In this document: positions 33,491-43,985 of the stretch, in pieces | How the letters are laid out: each line of letters starts with the position of its first letter | How positions within the stretch are numbered: position 1 is the first letter of the stretch | Assembly (NCBI RefSeq): GCF_000420645.1 | Contig: NZ_ATVI01000007.1 | Coordinates: 1 to 64,000 of the forward strand | DNA from: Nevskia ramosa DSM 11499 | Lineage (GTDB): Bacteria; Pseudomonadota; Gammaproteobacteria; Nevskiales; Nevskiaceae | Length of the DNA stretch: 64,000 bases | Reading direction: 5' to 3' | The notes under the pieces: generated by a model | Database searches by the model: none | Told to the model about the DNA's origin: nothing | What the model saw: the letters and a program-made list of their open reading frames with translations, nothing else | Position numbers and translations under genes: made by a program

Positions 33491-35017
33491 TTACCGGGCC
33501 TGCCGCGCGTTGTGCAGTTCGATGACCACGTTGCCGCCACGGATGCGGCGCGCTTCCTTCGCTGAATCCGAGCGGAACAGCTCGAGCTGGTTCAGGTAGT
33601 TGTCGTCGATATCCTGGGTCACGTACTGGCCGGTGAACACCGAGCAGTCGAAGTTGACGATCTTCGAATGCTTGTGGCGCACGGCTTCGATCAGGTCTTC
33701 GAGATCCTGGTAGATCAGGCGATCGGCGCCGAGCAGGGTTTCCAGTTCGCCATGGGTACGGCCGTGAGCGACCAGTTCGGTGACCGACGGCATGTCGATG
33801 CCGTAGACGTTCGGATAGCGCACCGGCGGTGCGGCCGAAGCGAAGTAGACCTTGCGGGCGCCAGCGTCGCGGGCCATCTGGATGATTTCCTGGCTGGTGG
33901 TGCCGCGCACGATCGAGTCGTCGACCAGCAGCACGTTCTTGCCACGGAACTCGACCGGGATCGGATTCAGCTTCTGGCGCACGCTTTTCTTGCGCTGAGC
34001 CTGGCCCGGCATGATGAAGGTGCGGCCGATGTAGCGGTTCTTGATGAAGCCTTCGCGGTAGTTGACGTTCAGGCGCGCGGCCAGCTCGGCACCGGCCACG
34101 CGCGAGGTGTCCGGAATCGGGATCACCACGTCGATGTCGTGATCCGGCCACTCGCGGAGGATCTTTTCGGCGAGCTTGATGCCCATCCGCAGCCGCGCCT
34201 TGTAGACGTAGATCTTGTCCATCACCGAGTCCGGGCGGGCCAGATAGACGTGCTCGAAGATGCACGGTGAATAGCTCGGATTGATGGCGCACTGGCGAAC
34301 ATGAATCTCGCCGTCGAGCGTGATCCATACCGCTTCGCCCGGGGCGATGTCGGCAATCAGCTCGAAGCCGGCGGCATCGAGCGCGACCGATTCCGAGGCG
34401 ATCATGTAGTCCATGCCGTGCGGACCTTCACGACGGCCATAGACCACGGGACGGATGCCGTTTGGATCGCGGAAACCGACCACGCCGTAACCGCTGATCA
34501 TCGCCACGACGGCGTAGGCACCGCGCGCGCGAATGTGGACGCGGGATACGGCCTCGAACACGTCTTCTGGCGACACCCGTGGCGAGCCCATCATCATCAG
34601 CTCGTGGGCGAAGACGTTGAGCAGCACTTCGGAATCGGAATCGGTGTTCAGATGCCGGCGATCTTCGGCAAACAGTTCCTGCTTCAGCTGCTCGGCGTTG
34701 GTCAGGTTGCCGTTGTGGGCCAGTGACACGCCGAACGGGGTGTTGGTGTAGAACGGCTGCGCTTCGGCCGAGGTTGCGGTGCCGGCGGTCGGATAGCGAA
34801 CATGGCCGATGCCCATGTTGCCGCGCAGGCGAACCATGTATTCGTCCTTGTGGAAAACGTCGCGAACCAGCCCGTTCTCCTTGTGCAGATACAGGCGATC
34901 ACCTTCGCTGGTGATGATGCCGGCGGCATCCTGGCCACGATGCTGAAGCATCGTCAGGCCATCGTAGATTTCCTGGTTGACCTGACTCTTGGCAACGATT
35001 CCGACAATCCCGCACAT
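33491..35017 (-). CDS. purF: Amidophosphoribosyltransferase
   Basis: 508 residues. The catalytic Cys2 follows the initiator Met (MCGIVGIVA), and the glutaminase domain is complete. The phosphoribosyltransferase domain has the PRPP loop [17 protein letters not shown]. It catalyses the first step of purine synthesis, PRPP plus glutamine to phosphoribosylamine. It follows cvpA at 5 bp, the usual pair. Confidence 0.97.
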   Translation of the reverse strand: MCGIVGIVAKSQVNQEIYDGLTMLQHRGQDAAGIITSEGDRLYLHKENGLVRDVFHKDEYMVRLRGNMGIGHVRYPTAGTATSAEAQPFYTNTPFGVSLAHNGNLTNAEQLKQELFAEDRRHLNTDSDSEVLLNVFAHELMMMGSPRVSPEDVFEAVSRVHIRARGAYAVVAMISGYGVVGFRDPNGIRPVVYGRREGPHGMDYMIASESVALDAAGFELIADIAPGEAVWITLDGEIHVRQCAINPSYSPCIFEHVYLARPDSVMDKIYVYKARLRMGIKLAEKILREWPDHDIDVVIPIPDTSRVAGAELAARLNVNYREGFIKNRYIGRTFIMPGQAQRKKSVRQKLNPIPVEFRGKNVLLVDDSIVRGTTSQEIIQMARDAGARKVYFASAAPPVRYPNVYGIDMPSVTELVAHGRTHGELETLLGADRLIYQDLEDLIEAVRHKHSKIVNFDCSVFTGQYVTQDIDDNYLNQLELFRSDSAKEARRIRGGNVVIELHNARQAR

Positions 35018-35022
35018 GTCTG

Positions 35023-35541
35023 TTACTCCGAATCCGTATTTCGCAGCGGGTTGGCCGGCTTGAGCCAGTTCAGCCAGTCATCTGGCGCAATGCGCGCCAG
35101 GTCATCGGCCAGCGGCTGAAGGGCTGGCAGCAGTTTCGATTGCTGAACGACTGGCTCGCGATGCAACGAGGTGAGTTGTACGACCAGGGCCAGCACCGCC
35201 AGCACCAGCACACCGCGGGCGATGCCGAAGGCGCCGCCGAGCATGCGATCAAAACTGCCAAGCCCGGCGCCTTTGACGATGCGCGACGCCAGCCACGCGA
35301 CGAGCGCGCCGACCAGCATCACCGACAGGAAGACCAGAACGTTGGCAACCAGAATGCGCCCGAGCGGCGATTCGATGTGCGGCTCCAGCCAATGGGCGAG
35401 ATCGGGCGCGTATAGCGCCGTCAGGACGAAGGCTGCAATCAAGGCAGCAAGACTGATGGCCTCGCGGACGAGGCCACGCCAGATGCCCAGCAATAGCGAG
35501 AAGGCAACGATGGCGATGAAGACGTAATCGACCCAGATCAT
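35023..35541 (-). CDS. cvpA: CvpA family membrane protein
   Basis: 172 residues with four hydrophobic helices ([20 protein letters not shown] at the start, [20 protein letters not shown] in the middle). CvpA homologues sit upstream of purF in many proteobacteria and are linked to colicin V export and envelope integrity in E. coli. Here it is in the usual order, 5 bp from purF. Confidence 0.9.
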   Translation of the reverse strand: MIWVDYVFIAIVAFSLLLGIWRGLVREAISLAALIAAFVLTALYAPDLAHWLEPHIESPLGRILVANVLVFLSVMLVGALVAWLASRIVKGAGLGSFDRMLGGAFGIARGVLVLAVLALVVQLTSLHREPVVQQSKLLPALQPLADDLARIAPDDWLNWLKPANPLRNTDSE

Positions 35542-35702
35542 GCCGCGTGGACGTCCCCCCGAAAAATCGGGCGAAGTCTACCATCGCCATGAGGCATGGA
35601 GGCGTCCGTTTTTTACGTTGCAGACACAGGAAGGTGTTGAAACTTAAGTAAGCCGCAGGTCTCTAAGCGTAAACTCGACGTTACCCCGGGCTTAACTCCT
35701 AC

Positions 35703-37160
35703 ATGCGCAAAACCTTCCTTTCGCTGGCCATCGCTGCGCTGGCGTTCGTCAGTGCCGTCAGCAACGCCGAGCAGCCGATCATCGATCTGCCCGAGATCGG
35801 CAACCCCGCTGATCTGGCCTTGTCGCCCGCGGAAGAAAACGAGATCGGCCAGCAGGTTGCAGCCGAGCTTTACTACTACAACTACGTGCTTGAAGACATC
35901 GAGATCGGTGAGTACCTCACCGCACTCGGCTGGCGTCTGGCCGCCTTCGGGACCGAGAAACCGCCCGCCTTCAATTTCTTCCTGATCGCCGATCCGCGCA
36001 TCAACGCCTTCGCGCTGCCAGGCGCATACATCGGCGTCAACGCTGGCCTGCTGCTGGCGGCGAACAGCGAGAGCGAAGTGGCCGGCGTCATGGCGCATGA
36101 AGAAGCGCACGTCACCCAGCGCCATGCCGCACGCGGCCAGAACGACGATCAGGTCGCCACCATCGCCACCTGGGCAGCGGTGATCGCTGCGATCATCGCC
36201 GGTTCCGCGAACCCGAACATCGTCATCGGCGCGTTGTCTCTGGGCCAGGGCATCAACTACAACCGTCAGGTCAGCTACACGCGTTCGAACGAGTTCGAGG
36301 CGGATCGCATCGGTATCCGCACCTTGGCCGCTGCTGGCTTTGACCCGAACGGCATGGCCACCTTCTTCGCCAAGCTCGAACAGCAGACGCGCCTGTACGG
36401 CAATCGTCTGCCTGAAATCCTGCTGACCCATCCCGTCAACTCGACGCGTATCGCCGAAGCATCGGCCCGCGCGGCGAGCTACCAGAAGCGCGACGTCAAG
36501 AACTCACCGGACTTCGAGATCATGCGGGCGCGCATTCGCGTGCTGATGGCCGATTCGGCAAGCGAGATCGCGGCGTTCTTCGAAGGCGAACTGAACGCCG
36601 GCAAGCTGACCCCGGAGAACCAGTACGGGCTGGCCATGGCATTGCAGATGCAGGAGCACTACGACGAAGCACAGGCTGCGCTGGAACCCTTGCTGAAAGC
36701 GGGATCGAAAGCTGTCAGCGTGCCGCTGCTCGAAGCTCGAATCCTGATCGGCCAGGGCAAGACCAATGAAGGGCTGGCCTTGCTGGAGAAGACGCTGAAC
36801 GGCGTGCCGCGTCATCCGCCTGCCATCCTCGCCTATGCCGATGCACTGATTGCCGCGAACCGCCCCGATGAAGCGCGGCGCGTGCTGCTGTCGCACGAAC
36901 AGGCACTCGGCACCCGCATCGACACCTATCGTCTGCTGGCCGCGGCGGCCCGCGCATCCGGCAACGTTGCCGAAGCGCAGTATCAGCAGTGCCTGTACTA
37001 CTACGGTCGCGGCGATGTGCGCGGCGCCTTGCAGCAGTTGAATGCGGGTTTGCGGGTGGCCAGCATCACGACCCAGGATCGCTCACGCCTCAGCGCCAAG
37101 CGTCAGGAAATTCTCGAGACCATTCCGAAGGATCAGCTGCGCCGGCTGCAGCGCGAGTAA
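35703..37160 (+). CDS. Periplasmic M48 metalloprotease with TPRs, BepA-like
   Basis: 485 residues. Signal peptide at 1-22. The zinc motif HEEAH is at 132-136 (GVMAHEEAHVTQRHA), and a glutamate ligand lies in SNEFEADRIG. The C-terminal ~200 residues form tetratricopeptide repeats. BepA-type proteins chaperone and degrade outer-membrane protein LptD and BamA in the periplasm. Length matches the family. Divergent from cvpA with a ~160-bp gap that holds both promoters. Confidence 0.9.
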   Translation: MRKTFLSLAIAALAFVSAVSNAEQPIIDLPEIGNPADLALSPAEENEIGQQVAAELYYYNYVLEDIEIGEYLTALGWRLAAFGTEKPPAFNFFLIADPRINAFALPGAYIGVNAGLLLAANSESEVAGVMAHEEAHVTQRHAARGQNDDQVATIATWAAVIAAIIAGSANPNIVIGALSLGQGINYNRQVSYTRSNEFEADRIGIRTLAAAGFDPNGMATFFAKLEQQTRLYGNRLPEILLTHPVNSTRIAEASARAASYQKRDVKNSPDFEIMRARIRVLMADSASEIAAFFEGELNAGKLTPENQYGLAMALQMQEHYDEAQAALEPLLKAGSKAVSVPLLEARILIGQGKTNEGLALLEKTLNGVPRHPPAILAYADALIAANRPDEARRVLLSHEQALGTRIDTYRLLAAAARASGNVAEAQYQQCLYYYGRGDVRGALQQLNAGLRVASITTQDRSRLSAKRQEILETIPKDQLRRLQRE

Positions 37161-37168
37161 GGCGCGCC

Positions 37169-38170
37169 TCAGGTTTCAGTTGCACCTGACTTGAGGCGGC
37201 CACTGGCGGTCATCCAGCGATGGCAGTCCTCCAGCAGCGTCACCAGCGGTAGCGGTTCATAGCCAAGCTCGGCGACTGCCTTGGCATTCCGGCAGTAGAG
37301 CGTGGTCGACAACAGCTCGATCGCATCCACCGTCAGCTCCGGTTCGCGACGCAGCAACGGTGACATCAGCTCGTCGAGCCGCGCCAGCGCACGCAATGCC
37401 GGCAATGGCAGGGAACGCGGCCTGACCGGCACCTTCATCAGCTTGGCAATCGCACGCGCCAGGCCGATGTAACTCGAATCGGCACCACCGAGCAGGTAGT
37501 TCGCCCCCGCCCGCCCCCGATCGACCGCCGCGACGTGCGCGCGAACCACCGAGCGCACATGGCAGAAACTGCCACCGCCTCCGGGCATTGCTGGCAGCCG
37601 CCCGCGCTCGACCATCCGGAACACTCGCGACCAGTTGTGTTCGTCATGCGGGCCGATGACGTGGGCCGGATTGATGATCACGGCGTTCAGACCGCGACTG
37701 ATGCCCTGCCTGATCTCGCGCTCGGCGAGCGCCTTGCTGCGCACGTAGTTGATCGTCGAACCGAGACCGCGGGACGGCGTGTCTTCGGATACCGTGCCGC
37801 CATGCAGACCGTAGGCGACCAGGCTCGAGGTATGGATGAAACGCCCAGCCCCGGTTTCCAAAGCTGCACGCACCGCATTGCGCGTGCCCTTGACGTTGGT
37901 CTTGAGCTGCTCGATGCGCTGCCGCGACCACAGCGAGGTATTGGTCGCGGCATGAAACACCACATCGATATTCGCCGGCATCGCGTCACGCAGGCTTCGA
38001 TGATCGGTGACATCGCCGATGACACGCTGCGCGGCCAGTTGTTCAAGTCGCTGCAGCTTGGCATCGGCCCGGTGCATGGCCGTCACCTGCCAGCCCTGGG
38101 CCAGCAGTTCTTCGACCAGATTGACGCCGATGAAGCCATCGGCACCGGTCACGAATGCCGTACGGCTCAT
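37169..38170 (-). CDS. NAD-dependent epimerase/dehydratase-family protein (SDR)
   Basis: 333 residues. The Rossmann motif TGADGFIGVNLVEELL and the extended-SDR active site with Tyr/Lys (INYVRSKALAE) are present. Related to dihydroflavonol-4-reductase/3-beta-HSD-like SDRs. Substrate not determinable. Converges with the M48 protease, 8 bp between stops. Confidence 0.85.
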   Translation of the reverse strand: MSRTAFVTGADGFIGVNLVEELLAQGWQVTAMHRADAKLQRLEQLAAQRVIGDVTDHRSLRDAMPANIDVVFHAATNTSLWSRQRIEQLKTNVKGTRNAVRAALETGAGRFIHTSSLVAYGLHGGTVSEDTPSRGLGSTINYVRSKALAEREIRQGISRGLNAVIINPAHVIGPHDEHNWSRVFRMVERGRLPAMPGGGGSFCHVRSVVRAHVAAVDRGRAGANYLLGGADSSYIGLARAIAKLMKVPVRPRSLPLPALRALARLDELMSPLLRREPELTVDAIELLSTTLYCRNAKAVAELGYEPLPLVTLLEDCHRWMTASGRLKSGATET

Positions 38171-38231
38171 GGCTGCGCACCTGCCCAGGACGGCTGCGCC
38201 GCCACCGCGAACTGCCGTTGCCGGCGCAGAC

Positions 38232-39326
38232 TCAGAGGTCTTCCTTCGCTGGTGCGATCGTCGCCCAGTGCTTGCAGCTCGGGCATTGCCAGAACAGCAC
38301 GCCGGGCTTCAAGCCGCAATTGCTGCAGCTGTAACGCGGCTGCCCTTGCAGACGTTTGCGATACGCCGCGGTCAGGCTGGACGCCGTATCGAAACCGGGC
38401 ATCGAGGCGTCGATCCAGACCAGCAGGCCACGCCAGTTCGGCGTTTTCATCAGCCGGGTCGCCAGATAGGCCTGCGCGTTGTCACCCTGCTCGGCCAGGA
38501 TGTCGGCCTTGGCCAGCGCCACGGCCAGCGAATCCGGGTGATCGGCTTCGGCATCGTCGAGAAACTGCACATAAGCGTCGACATCGTCGCTTTCGAGGTG
38601 GCAGCGCTGCATCGGCGCCAGCACCTCCGGCAGATACCGGACGTCCTGCTCAATCGCCCGCGTGTATGCCTTGATTGCCGCCTTCCAGTCCTTGGCCGCT
38701 TCGGCCAAGCTGGCAAGCAGCAGGCTGGCACGCGCGCAGCCGTGATCAGAGTCGAGAGCCTTTTCGGCACGCTGATGCGCGGTTGCGAGATCGCCGTCAT
38801 GGCGGGCGTTTTCCGCCAGCTCGCAGTGATGATGGGCAATGCGCCGCGCCTGAGATTTGCCCTGAACACCCTGCAATTGGGCCGCAGTGCGCATCGCCTG
38901 CTGCCAGTCTCGGCCCTGCTCATGCAGATCGAGCAACAGTTCCAATGCCTCGCCGAGATGCTGGCCAGCGGCGACCAGGTCGAGCAACAGCTGTTCGGCT
39001 CGGTCCATCACCCCACCGCGCAGGAAATCCTGCGCGAGCTCAAGACGTGCACGAGCCCCTTCGTCCGCAGTCAGTTCGGGTCTCGCCAGCACGGCTTCAT
39101 GCAGCTGGATGGCGCGATCGAAATCGCCACGCTTGCGGAACAGGCTGCCAAGCGTCATCTGCAGTTCGATCGGATCGGTATCGGTCCGCGGCGGCAGATT
39201 CATGTCCAGCCGTGGCTCGCCGGGTGTCGAAGGTGCCGGGCGATCCAGCGTCTTGCGCTTGGCCATTGCCAAGCCAAGCACCACGCCTAGTGGCAGGAAA
39301 GCCCAGGAGAACAGCGTTTCGAACAT
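38232..39326 (-). CDS. lapB: Lipopolysaccharide assembly protein B
   Basis: 364 residues from ATG 39326. An N-terminal TM anchor (FSWAFLPLGVVLGLAMA) precedes about nine TPRs and a C-terminal rubredoxin-type metal site (CSNCGLKPG, CPSCKHW). LapB controls LpxC turnover through FtsH, balancing LPS synthesis. Fourteen bases after lapA, the normal pair. The longer frame upstream is a shadow over lapA. Confidence 0.92.
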   Translation of the reverse strand: MFETLFSWAFLPLGVVLGLAMAKRKTLDRPAPSTPGEPRLDMNLPPRTDTDPIELQMTLGSLFRKRGDFDRAIQLHEAVLARPELTADEGARARLELAQDFLRGGVMDRAEQLLLDLVAAGQHLGEALELLLDLHEQGRDWQQAMRTAAQLQGVQGKSQARRIAHHHCELAENARHDGDLATAHQRAEKALDSDHGCARASLLLASLAEAAKDWKAAIKAYTRAIEQDVRYLPEVLAPMQRCHLESDDVDAYVQFLDDAEADHPDSLAVALAKADILAEQGDNAQAYLATRLMKTPNWRGLLVWIDASMPGFDTASSLTAAYRKRLQGQPRYSCSNCGLKPGVLFWQCPSCKHWATIAPAKEDL

Positions 39327-39339
39327 CGCCGGCCGGTGC

Positions 39340-39633
39340 TCAGCGGCTGCCGAGCAGCGGCAGATTGCGCAGGTTCTTGAGCTCGGTTTCGCTGTCGCGC
39401 AGAGCCTTGCGCAGACGGCGAATTTCGCGATGCAGGCGCAGCATGCGCAGGCCACACAGCGCCAGGGTCAGCACCGCCGCGATGACGAAGCTGAACGCCA
39501 CGAGCACGGCGACGCGAACTTCGGCTTGGCCAAACAGATAATGGAAAGTGACTCTCTCGGCATTGAAATAGCCGAGGCTGGCGCCGGTCAGAAACACCAG
39601 AGCCAGCAGGATCACGGTCAGCACTCGAAGCAT
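39340..39633 (-). CDS. lapA: Lipopolysaccharide assembly protein A (DUF1049)
   Basis: 97 residues with two TM helices (VLTVILLALVFLTGASLGYF; VAFSFVIAAVLTLALCGL) and a cytoplasmic coil. The YLFGQAEVRVA loop between the helices is the DUF1049 signature. Works with LapB in LPS regulation. Confidence 0.9.
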   Translation of the reverse strand: MLRVLTVILLALVFLTGASLGYFNAERVTFHYLFGQAEVRVAVLVAFSFVIAAVLTLALCGLRMLRLHREIRRLRKALRDSETELKNLRNLPLLGSR

Positions 39634-39682
39634 GGGGAAATCGATCCGCGATGGAGTGAAGAAAACGGCGGCTGACCGGCGG

Positions 39683-39991
39683 TCAGAGGTTCTTCAGCGG
39701 TGTGGTCTCGATGCTGGCGTTGACGCGCTCCCGCATTTCCTTGCCGGGCTTGAAATGCGGTACGTGCTTGGCCGGAATCTGCACCGCTTCGCCGGTCTTC
39801 GGATTGCGGCCGATGCGCGACGGACGGCTGTGCAGCGCAAAGCTGCCGAAGCCGCGAATCTCCACCCGCTCCTCATGAGCAAGCGCATCACTGATCTGGT
39901 CGAGCACCAGCTTCACGGCCAGCTCGACGTCTTTCTGCATCAGGTGGGTCTGCTTCAGCGCAAGCGCTTCGATCAGTTCGGATTTGGTCAT
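39683..39991 (-). CDS. ihfB: Integration host factor beta subunit
   Basis: 102 residues from ATG 39991, starting [10 protein letters not shown]. It has the HU/IHF arms with [20 protein letters not shown]. Forms the IHF heterodimer that bends DNA in recombination, replication and transcription. Follows rpsA after a terminator, the standard gammaproteobacterial order. A longer frame to 40270 runs into the terminator and is spurious. Confidence 0.97.
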   Translation of the reverse strand: MTKSELIEALALKQTHLMQKDVELAVKLVLDQISDALAHEERVEIRGFGSFALHSRPSRIGRNPKTGEAVQIPAKHVPHFKPGKEMRERVNASIETTPLKNL

Positions 39992-40084
39992 AAATGCTTG
40001 CGTGATCAAACCTTTGGGACGGTCGACGATAGTGAAAAATAGCTCAGTGCGCAACCGTTGTCGCGCAGTTTTCTGAATTCGAGA

Positions 40085-40117
40085 CACAAAAAAAGAGCCG
40101 CGCAGCTGCGCGGCTCT
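40085..40117 (-). terminator. Rho-independent terminator after rpsA
   Basis: A 12-bp near-perfect stem AGAGCCGCGCAG/CTGCGCGGCTCT ending in a run of seven T on the minus strand. It separates rpsA from ihfB; ihfB then needs its own promoter in 39992-40084. Confidence 0.9.
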
Positions 40118-40151
40118 TCTGTGCTGCGGAAAAGCTCGGTGCTGGCTCGAC

Positions 40152-41846
40152 TTAGTTGTCGTTGCCGCCGATCTGTTCCTTGAGCAGGTCGCCCAGGCTG
40201 GTCTTGCCAGTCGAAGCGTTGCGGCTGTACTCGGCCACGGCTTCTTCTTCTTCCTGGATTTCCTTGGCACGAACCGACAGCGTCACGATGCGGTTCTTGC
40301 GATCCACACCGATGAAGCGCGACTCGAGTTCCTGGCCGACCGACAGCACCTTGGTGGCATCTTCGACGCGCTCGCGCGCCAGATCGCCAGCCTTGATGTA
40401 GCCCTCGACGCCACCTGCCAAGGTGATGACGGCGCCCTTGGCGTCGACTTCCTTGACGATGCCCTTGACCATCTGGCCCTTCTGGTTGTCAGCAAGGAAC
40501 ATGGTGAGCGGATCCTGCCCCATCTGCTTGATGCCCAGCGAGATGCGCTCGCGGGTACCGTCGATGGCGAGAACCGTGGCTTCCAGTTCCTGACCCTTCG
40601 AATAGCGACGAACGGCGGTTTCACCCGGCTCGTTCCAGTCCAGATCGGACAGGTGGACGAGACCGTCGATGCCACCATCCAGACCGATGAAGATGCCGAA
40701 GTCGGTGATCGACTTGATCTGGCCCTTGACCTTGTCGCCCTTCTGGAAGTTCTGCGAGAACTCTTCCCATGGGTTCGGCACGCACTGCTTCATGCCGAGG
40801 CTGATGCGGCGACGTTCTTCGTCGATGTCGAGAATCATGACTTCGACTTCGTCGCCGAGATGCACCAGCTTGCCCGGGTTGACGTTCTTGTTCGTCCAGT
40901 CCATTTCGGAGACGTGGACCAGACCTTCGACACCCGGCTCGATTTCGACGAAGGCGCCGTAATCGGTGATGTTGGTGATCTTGCCGAACAGACGGGTCTT
41001 TTCCGGGTAACGACGTTCGATGTCGACCCACGGATCCGCGCCCAGCTGCTTGAGGCCGAGCGACACGCGGCGACGCTCGCGATCGTACTTCAGGACCTTG
41101 ACTTCAATTTCCACGCCCACGGTCACGACTTCCGCCGGATCCTTGATGCGCTTCCAGGTCATGTCGGTGATGTGCAGCAGGCCGTCGATGCCGCCGAGGT
41201 CGACAAACGCGCCGTACTCGACGAGGTTCTTGACCACGCCGCGCAGGATCGCGCCTTCCTGGAGCTTCTCGAGCAGCATGTCGCGTTCGGCCGAGTATTC
41301 GGCTTCGAGCACTTCACGGCGAGAAACGACGACGTTGTTGCGCAGGCGATCAAGCTTGATCACCTTGAACTCGAGCGGCTTGCCTTCGAGATACGCGGTG
41401 TCGCGAACTGGACGGACGTCGACCAGCGAACCCGGCAGGAATGCGCGGACGTTGCCGATATCGACGGTGAAACCGCCCTTGACCTTGCCTGTGATGATGC
41501 CGATGACGGTTTCCTTGCCCTCGAACGCCTTCGTGAGGCGGTCCCAGGTCCGGATGCGTTCGGCCTTTTCCTTGCTGAAGCGGGTTTCGCCAAAGCCGTC
41601 TTCGACCGTTTCCAGCGCCACTTCGATGCGGTCGCCGACCATCACCGTTGCCGGTGCGCCGTCGACCATGAATTCGGCAATGGGGATGACGCCTTCGGAC
41701 TTGAGTCCGGCGTCGACGATCACAACATCAGCCTTAACTTCGAGCACCAGCGCGGTAACGATGGTGCCAGGCTGCATCGACTGGCCGCCTGAGAGGCTTT
41801 CTTCAAACATCTCGGCGAAACTGAGTTCAACGACACTTTCGATCAT
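40152..41846 (-). CDS. rpsA: 30S ribosomal protein S1
   Basis: 564 residues with six S1 OB-fold repeats (for example [40 protein letters not shown]). It binds mRNA on the small subunit. The N-terminus [18 protein letters not shown] is slightly longer than the usual MTESFAELFEESL. Downstream of cmk, strong terminator after the stop. Confidence 0.97.
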   Translation of the reverse strand: MIESVVELSFAEMFEESLSGGQSMQPGTIVTALVLEVKADVVIVDAGLKSEGVIPIAEFMVDGAPATVMVGDRIEVALETVEDGFGETRFSKEKAERIRTWDRLTKAFEGKETVIGIITGKVKGGFTVDIGNVRAFLPGSLVDVRPVRDTAYLEGKPLEFKVIKLDRLRNNVVVSRREVLEAEYSAERDMLLEKLQEGAILRGVVKNLVEYGAFVDLGGIDGLLHITDMTWKRIKDPAEVVTVGVEIEVKVLKYDRERRRVSLGLKQLGADPWVDIERRYPEKTRLFGKITNITDYGAFVEIEPGVEGLVHVSEMDWTNKNVNPGKLVHLGDEVEVMILDIDEERRRISLGMKQCVPNPWEEFSQNFQKGDKVKGQIKSITDFGIFIGLDGGIDGLVHLSDLDWNEPGETAVRRYSKGQELEATVLAIDGTRERISLGIKQMGQDPLTMFLADNQKGQMVKGIVKEVDAKGAVITLAGGVEGYIKAGDLARERVEDATKVLSVGQELESRFIGVDRKNRIVTLSVRAKEIQEEEEAVAEYSRNASTGKTSLGDLLKEQIGGNDN

Positions 41847-41952
41847 TCAGCAAGCTCTATAAGTAGGTAACGCTTCCATGGAGCCGCCCTGGCAACATGG
41901 TCTGGGATTTAAGGATCGCCATCCTGGCAATCCGCTTTGCAACGGTCCCGCT

Positions 41953-42642
41953 CTATCGATCCAACTGCCGGGAATCCAGCAGTTTTTCAATGTTTTCCAG
42001 CACTTCCGGTACCGCCATCCGCGTCGTGTCGATCACTACGGCGTCGGGCGCGGCAACCAGTGGTGCCACAGTTCGCTTGCGGTCGCGCTCATCACGAGCA
42101 CGGACTTCTACAAACAGGTCGTCGAGGTTAACACTTGCGCCTTTCCTGCTCAACTGGCGATGGCGGCGCTCCGCTCGCGCCTCGGGGCTCGCATCAAGGA
42201 AAATCTTCAAGGTCGCATCGGTAAACACCACAGTGCCCATGTCGCGGCCATCGGCGATCAGGCCTGGCGCGGTGCGAAAATCACGCTGCCGCTGCAGCAG
42301 CGCAGCCCGCACCACCGGTGCCGTGGCGATCTGCGACGCGAGATTGCCGGTGGTCTCAGCGCGGATTTCGTGGGTCCAGTTGGCGCCACCCACCAGAATC
42401 GCTTCATCCGCCTCGGTTTCACCGATGAACTGGATCTGCAGATCGCTCGCCAGCGCCGCCACCCGTTCATGCGCATCCAGTGGAATGCCGGCATGCACGG
42501 CCGCGAGCGCGAGGATGCGATACAGCGCACCGCTGTCGAGCCGATGCCAACCGGTTCGGGTTGCCAGCCAGCGGGTGACCACACCCTTGCCGACACCGCT
42601 CGGGCCATCCACCGCAATCACCAACGGCAGGGCGGAAGTCAC
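41953..42642 (-). CDS. cmk: Cytidylate kinase
   Basis: 229 residues from GTG 42642, which overlaps the aroA stop (GTGA). The P-loop is GPSGVGKGVVTRWLA; CMP-binding LIADGRDMGTVVF and the lid DERDRKR are present. Phosphorylates (d)CMP. Confidence 0.95.
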   Translation of the reverse strand: MTSALPLVIAVDGPSGVGKGVVTRWLATRTGWHRLDSGALYRILALAAVHAGIPLDAHERVAALASDLQIQFIGETEADEAILVGGANWTHEIRAETTGNLASQIATAPVVRAALLQRQRDFRTAPGLIADGRDMGTVVFTDATLKIFLDASPEARAERRHRQLSRKGASVNLDDLFVEVRARDERDRKRTVAPLVAAPDAVVIDTTRMAVPEVLENIEKLLDSRQLDR

Positions 42643-43967
42643 GAGGGCTGCTGCTCGCTGACCCGCAGGCCGGCCTTGCCCATCAGGCTGACGAAGCCAG
42701 GGAACGAGGTATTGACGTTGGCGCAATCGAGAATGGTGATCGCGCCAGTCGCACGCAGTCCGGCGATCGCGAAGCTCATGGCGATGCGGTGATCGCCCTT
42801 CGAATCCACCGTGCCGCCGCCGATACCGCCGCCAGTGATGATTGCGCCATCCGGCTGGGCAATTGCCGACACGCCGAGCGCAGTCAGGCCATCGCACATC
42901 GCCGCAATGCGGTCGGATTCCTTGACCCGCAGTTCTTCAGCCTCGGTGACCACCGTCGTGCCGCTGGCACAGGCGGCCGCCACGAATACGGCCGGAAACT
43001 CGTCGATCGCCGAAGCAACCAGATCACCGCCGATCGCGATGCCCTTAAGCTGCCCGCCACGAACCCGGATATCAGCCACCGGCTCGCCACCGAACAGGCG
43101 CTCGTTGGTCAGGTCGATCTGCGTGCCCATGCGGCGCAGGATTTCGATGATGCCGGTGCGCGTCGGGTTGATGCCGACGGCGGTCAGCAACAGGTCCGAG
43201 CCGGGGACGATCGCGGCCGCCACCATCGGGAAAGTTGCCGAAGAAATATCGGCCGGCACTTCGATGTTGGTCGCCTTGAGCCGCTGGCCGCCGCGAACGG
43301 CGGCGTAGCCTGGCGTCGCTTCCACCTCGACGCCGAAGCCACGCAGCATCCGCTCGGTGTGGTCGCGGGACGCCTCCGGCTCGCGCACTTCGGTCTTGCC
43401 GTCGGCGTACAACCCGGCCAGCAGAATGCCGCTCTTGACCTGCGCGCTGGCCACCGGCGACTCATAGGAAATCGCCTTCAATCCGCCCGCGGCCGAGAAC
43501 TTCAGTGGCGATGTACCCTTCTCGGTCGTCGCGATGGTCGCGCCCATCTGGCGTAGCGGATCGACGATCCGGCGCATCGGCCGCTTCGACAGCGAGACAT
43601 CACCGATCAAGGTGGTCTCGAACGCCTGCGCCGCCATCAGGCCGGACATCAGCCGCATCGAAGTGCCGGAATTGCCGAGATCCAGCGGGCCCGAAGGCGC
43701 TTTCAGACCATGCAAGCCAACGCCATGCACGCGCAGATGCGTCGGCCCCAGTTGCTCGATCCGCACGCCCATCGCCTGGAAGGCTTTCATCGTGCACAGG
43801 CAGTCTTCGCCGGTCAGGAAGCCGGTCACTTCCGACACGCCTTCGGCCAGCGAGCCGAACATCACCGCGCGATGCGAGATCGACTTGTCGCCGGGCACGC
43901 GCAAGGACCCGGACAACTGCCCGCCTGGCTGCACGACATAGGTCAAACCGGGGCCATCAGTGCTCAT
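42639..43967 (-). CDS. aroA: 3-phosphoshikimate 1-carboxyvinyltransferase (EPSP synthase)
   Basis: 442 residues. Motifs GDKSISHRAVMFGSLAEG, SAQVKSGI and NPTRTG are those described for class II EPSP synthases (CP4-like), rather than the class I GSKS/SSQ forms. The position equivalent to CP4 Ala100 is Gly here (NSGTSMR). Sixth step of the shikimate pathway. In operon between tyrA and cmk. Confidence 0.95.
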   Translation of the reverse strand: MSTDGPGLTYVVQPGGQLSGSLRVPGDKSISHRAVMFGSLAEGVSEVTGFLTGEDCLCTMKAFQAMGVRIEQLGPTHLRVHGVGLHGLKAPSGPLDLGNSGTSMRLMSGLMAAQAFETTLIGDVSLSKRPMRRIVDPLRQMGATIATTEKGTSPLKFSAAGGLKAISYESPVASAQVKSGILLAGLYADGKTEVREPEASRDHTERMLRGFGVEVEATPGYAAVRGGQRLKATNIEVPADISSATFPMVAAAIVPGSDLLLTAVGINPTRTGIIEILRRMGTQIDLTNERLFGGEPVADIRVRGGQLKGIAIGGDLVASAIDEFPAVFVAAACASGTTVVTEAEELRVKESDRIAAMCDGLTALGVSAIAQPDGAIITGGGIGGGTVDSKGDHRIAMSFAIAGLRATGAITILDCANVNTSFPGFVSLMGKAGLRVSEQQPS

Positions 43968-43985
43968 AAGTCTCTATTCGGGTTT

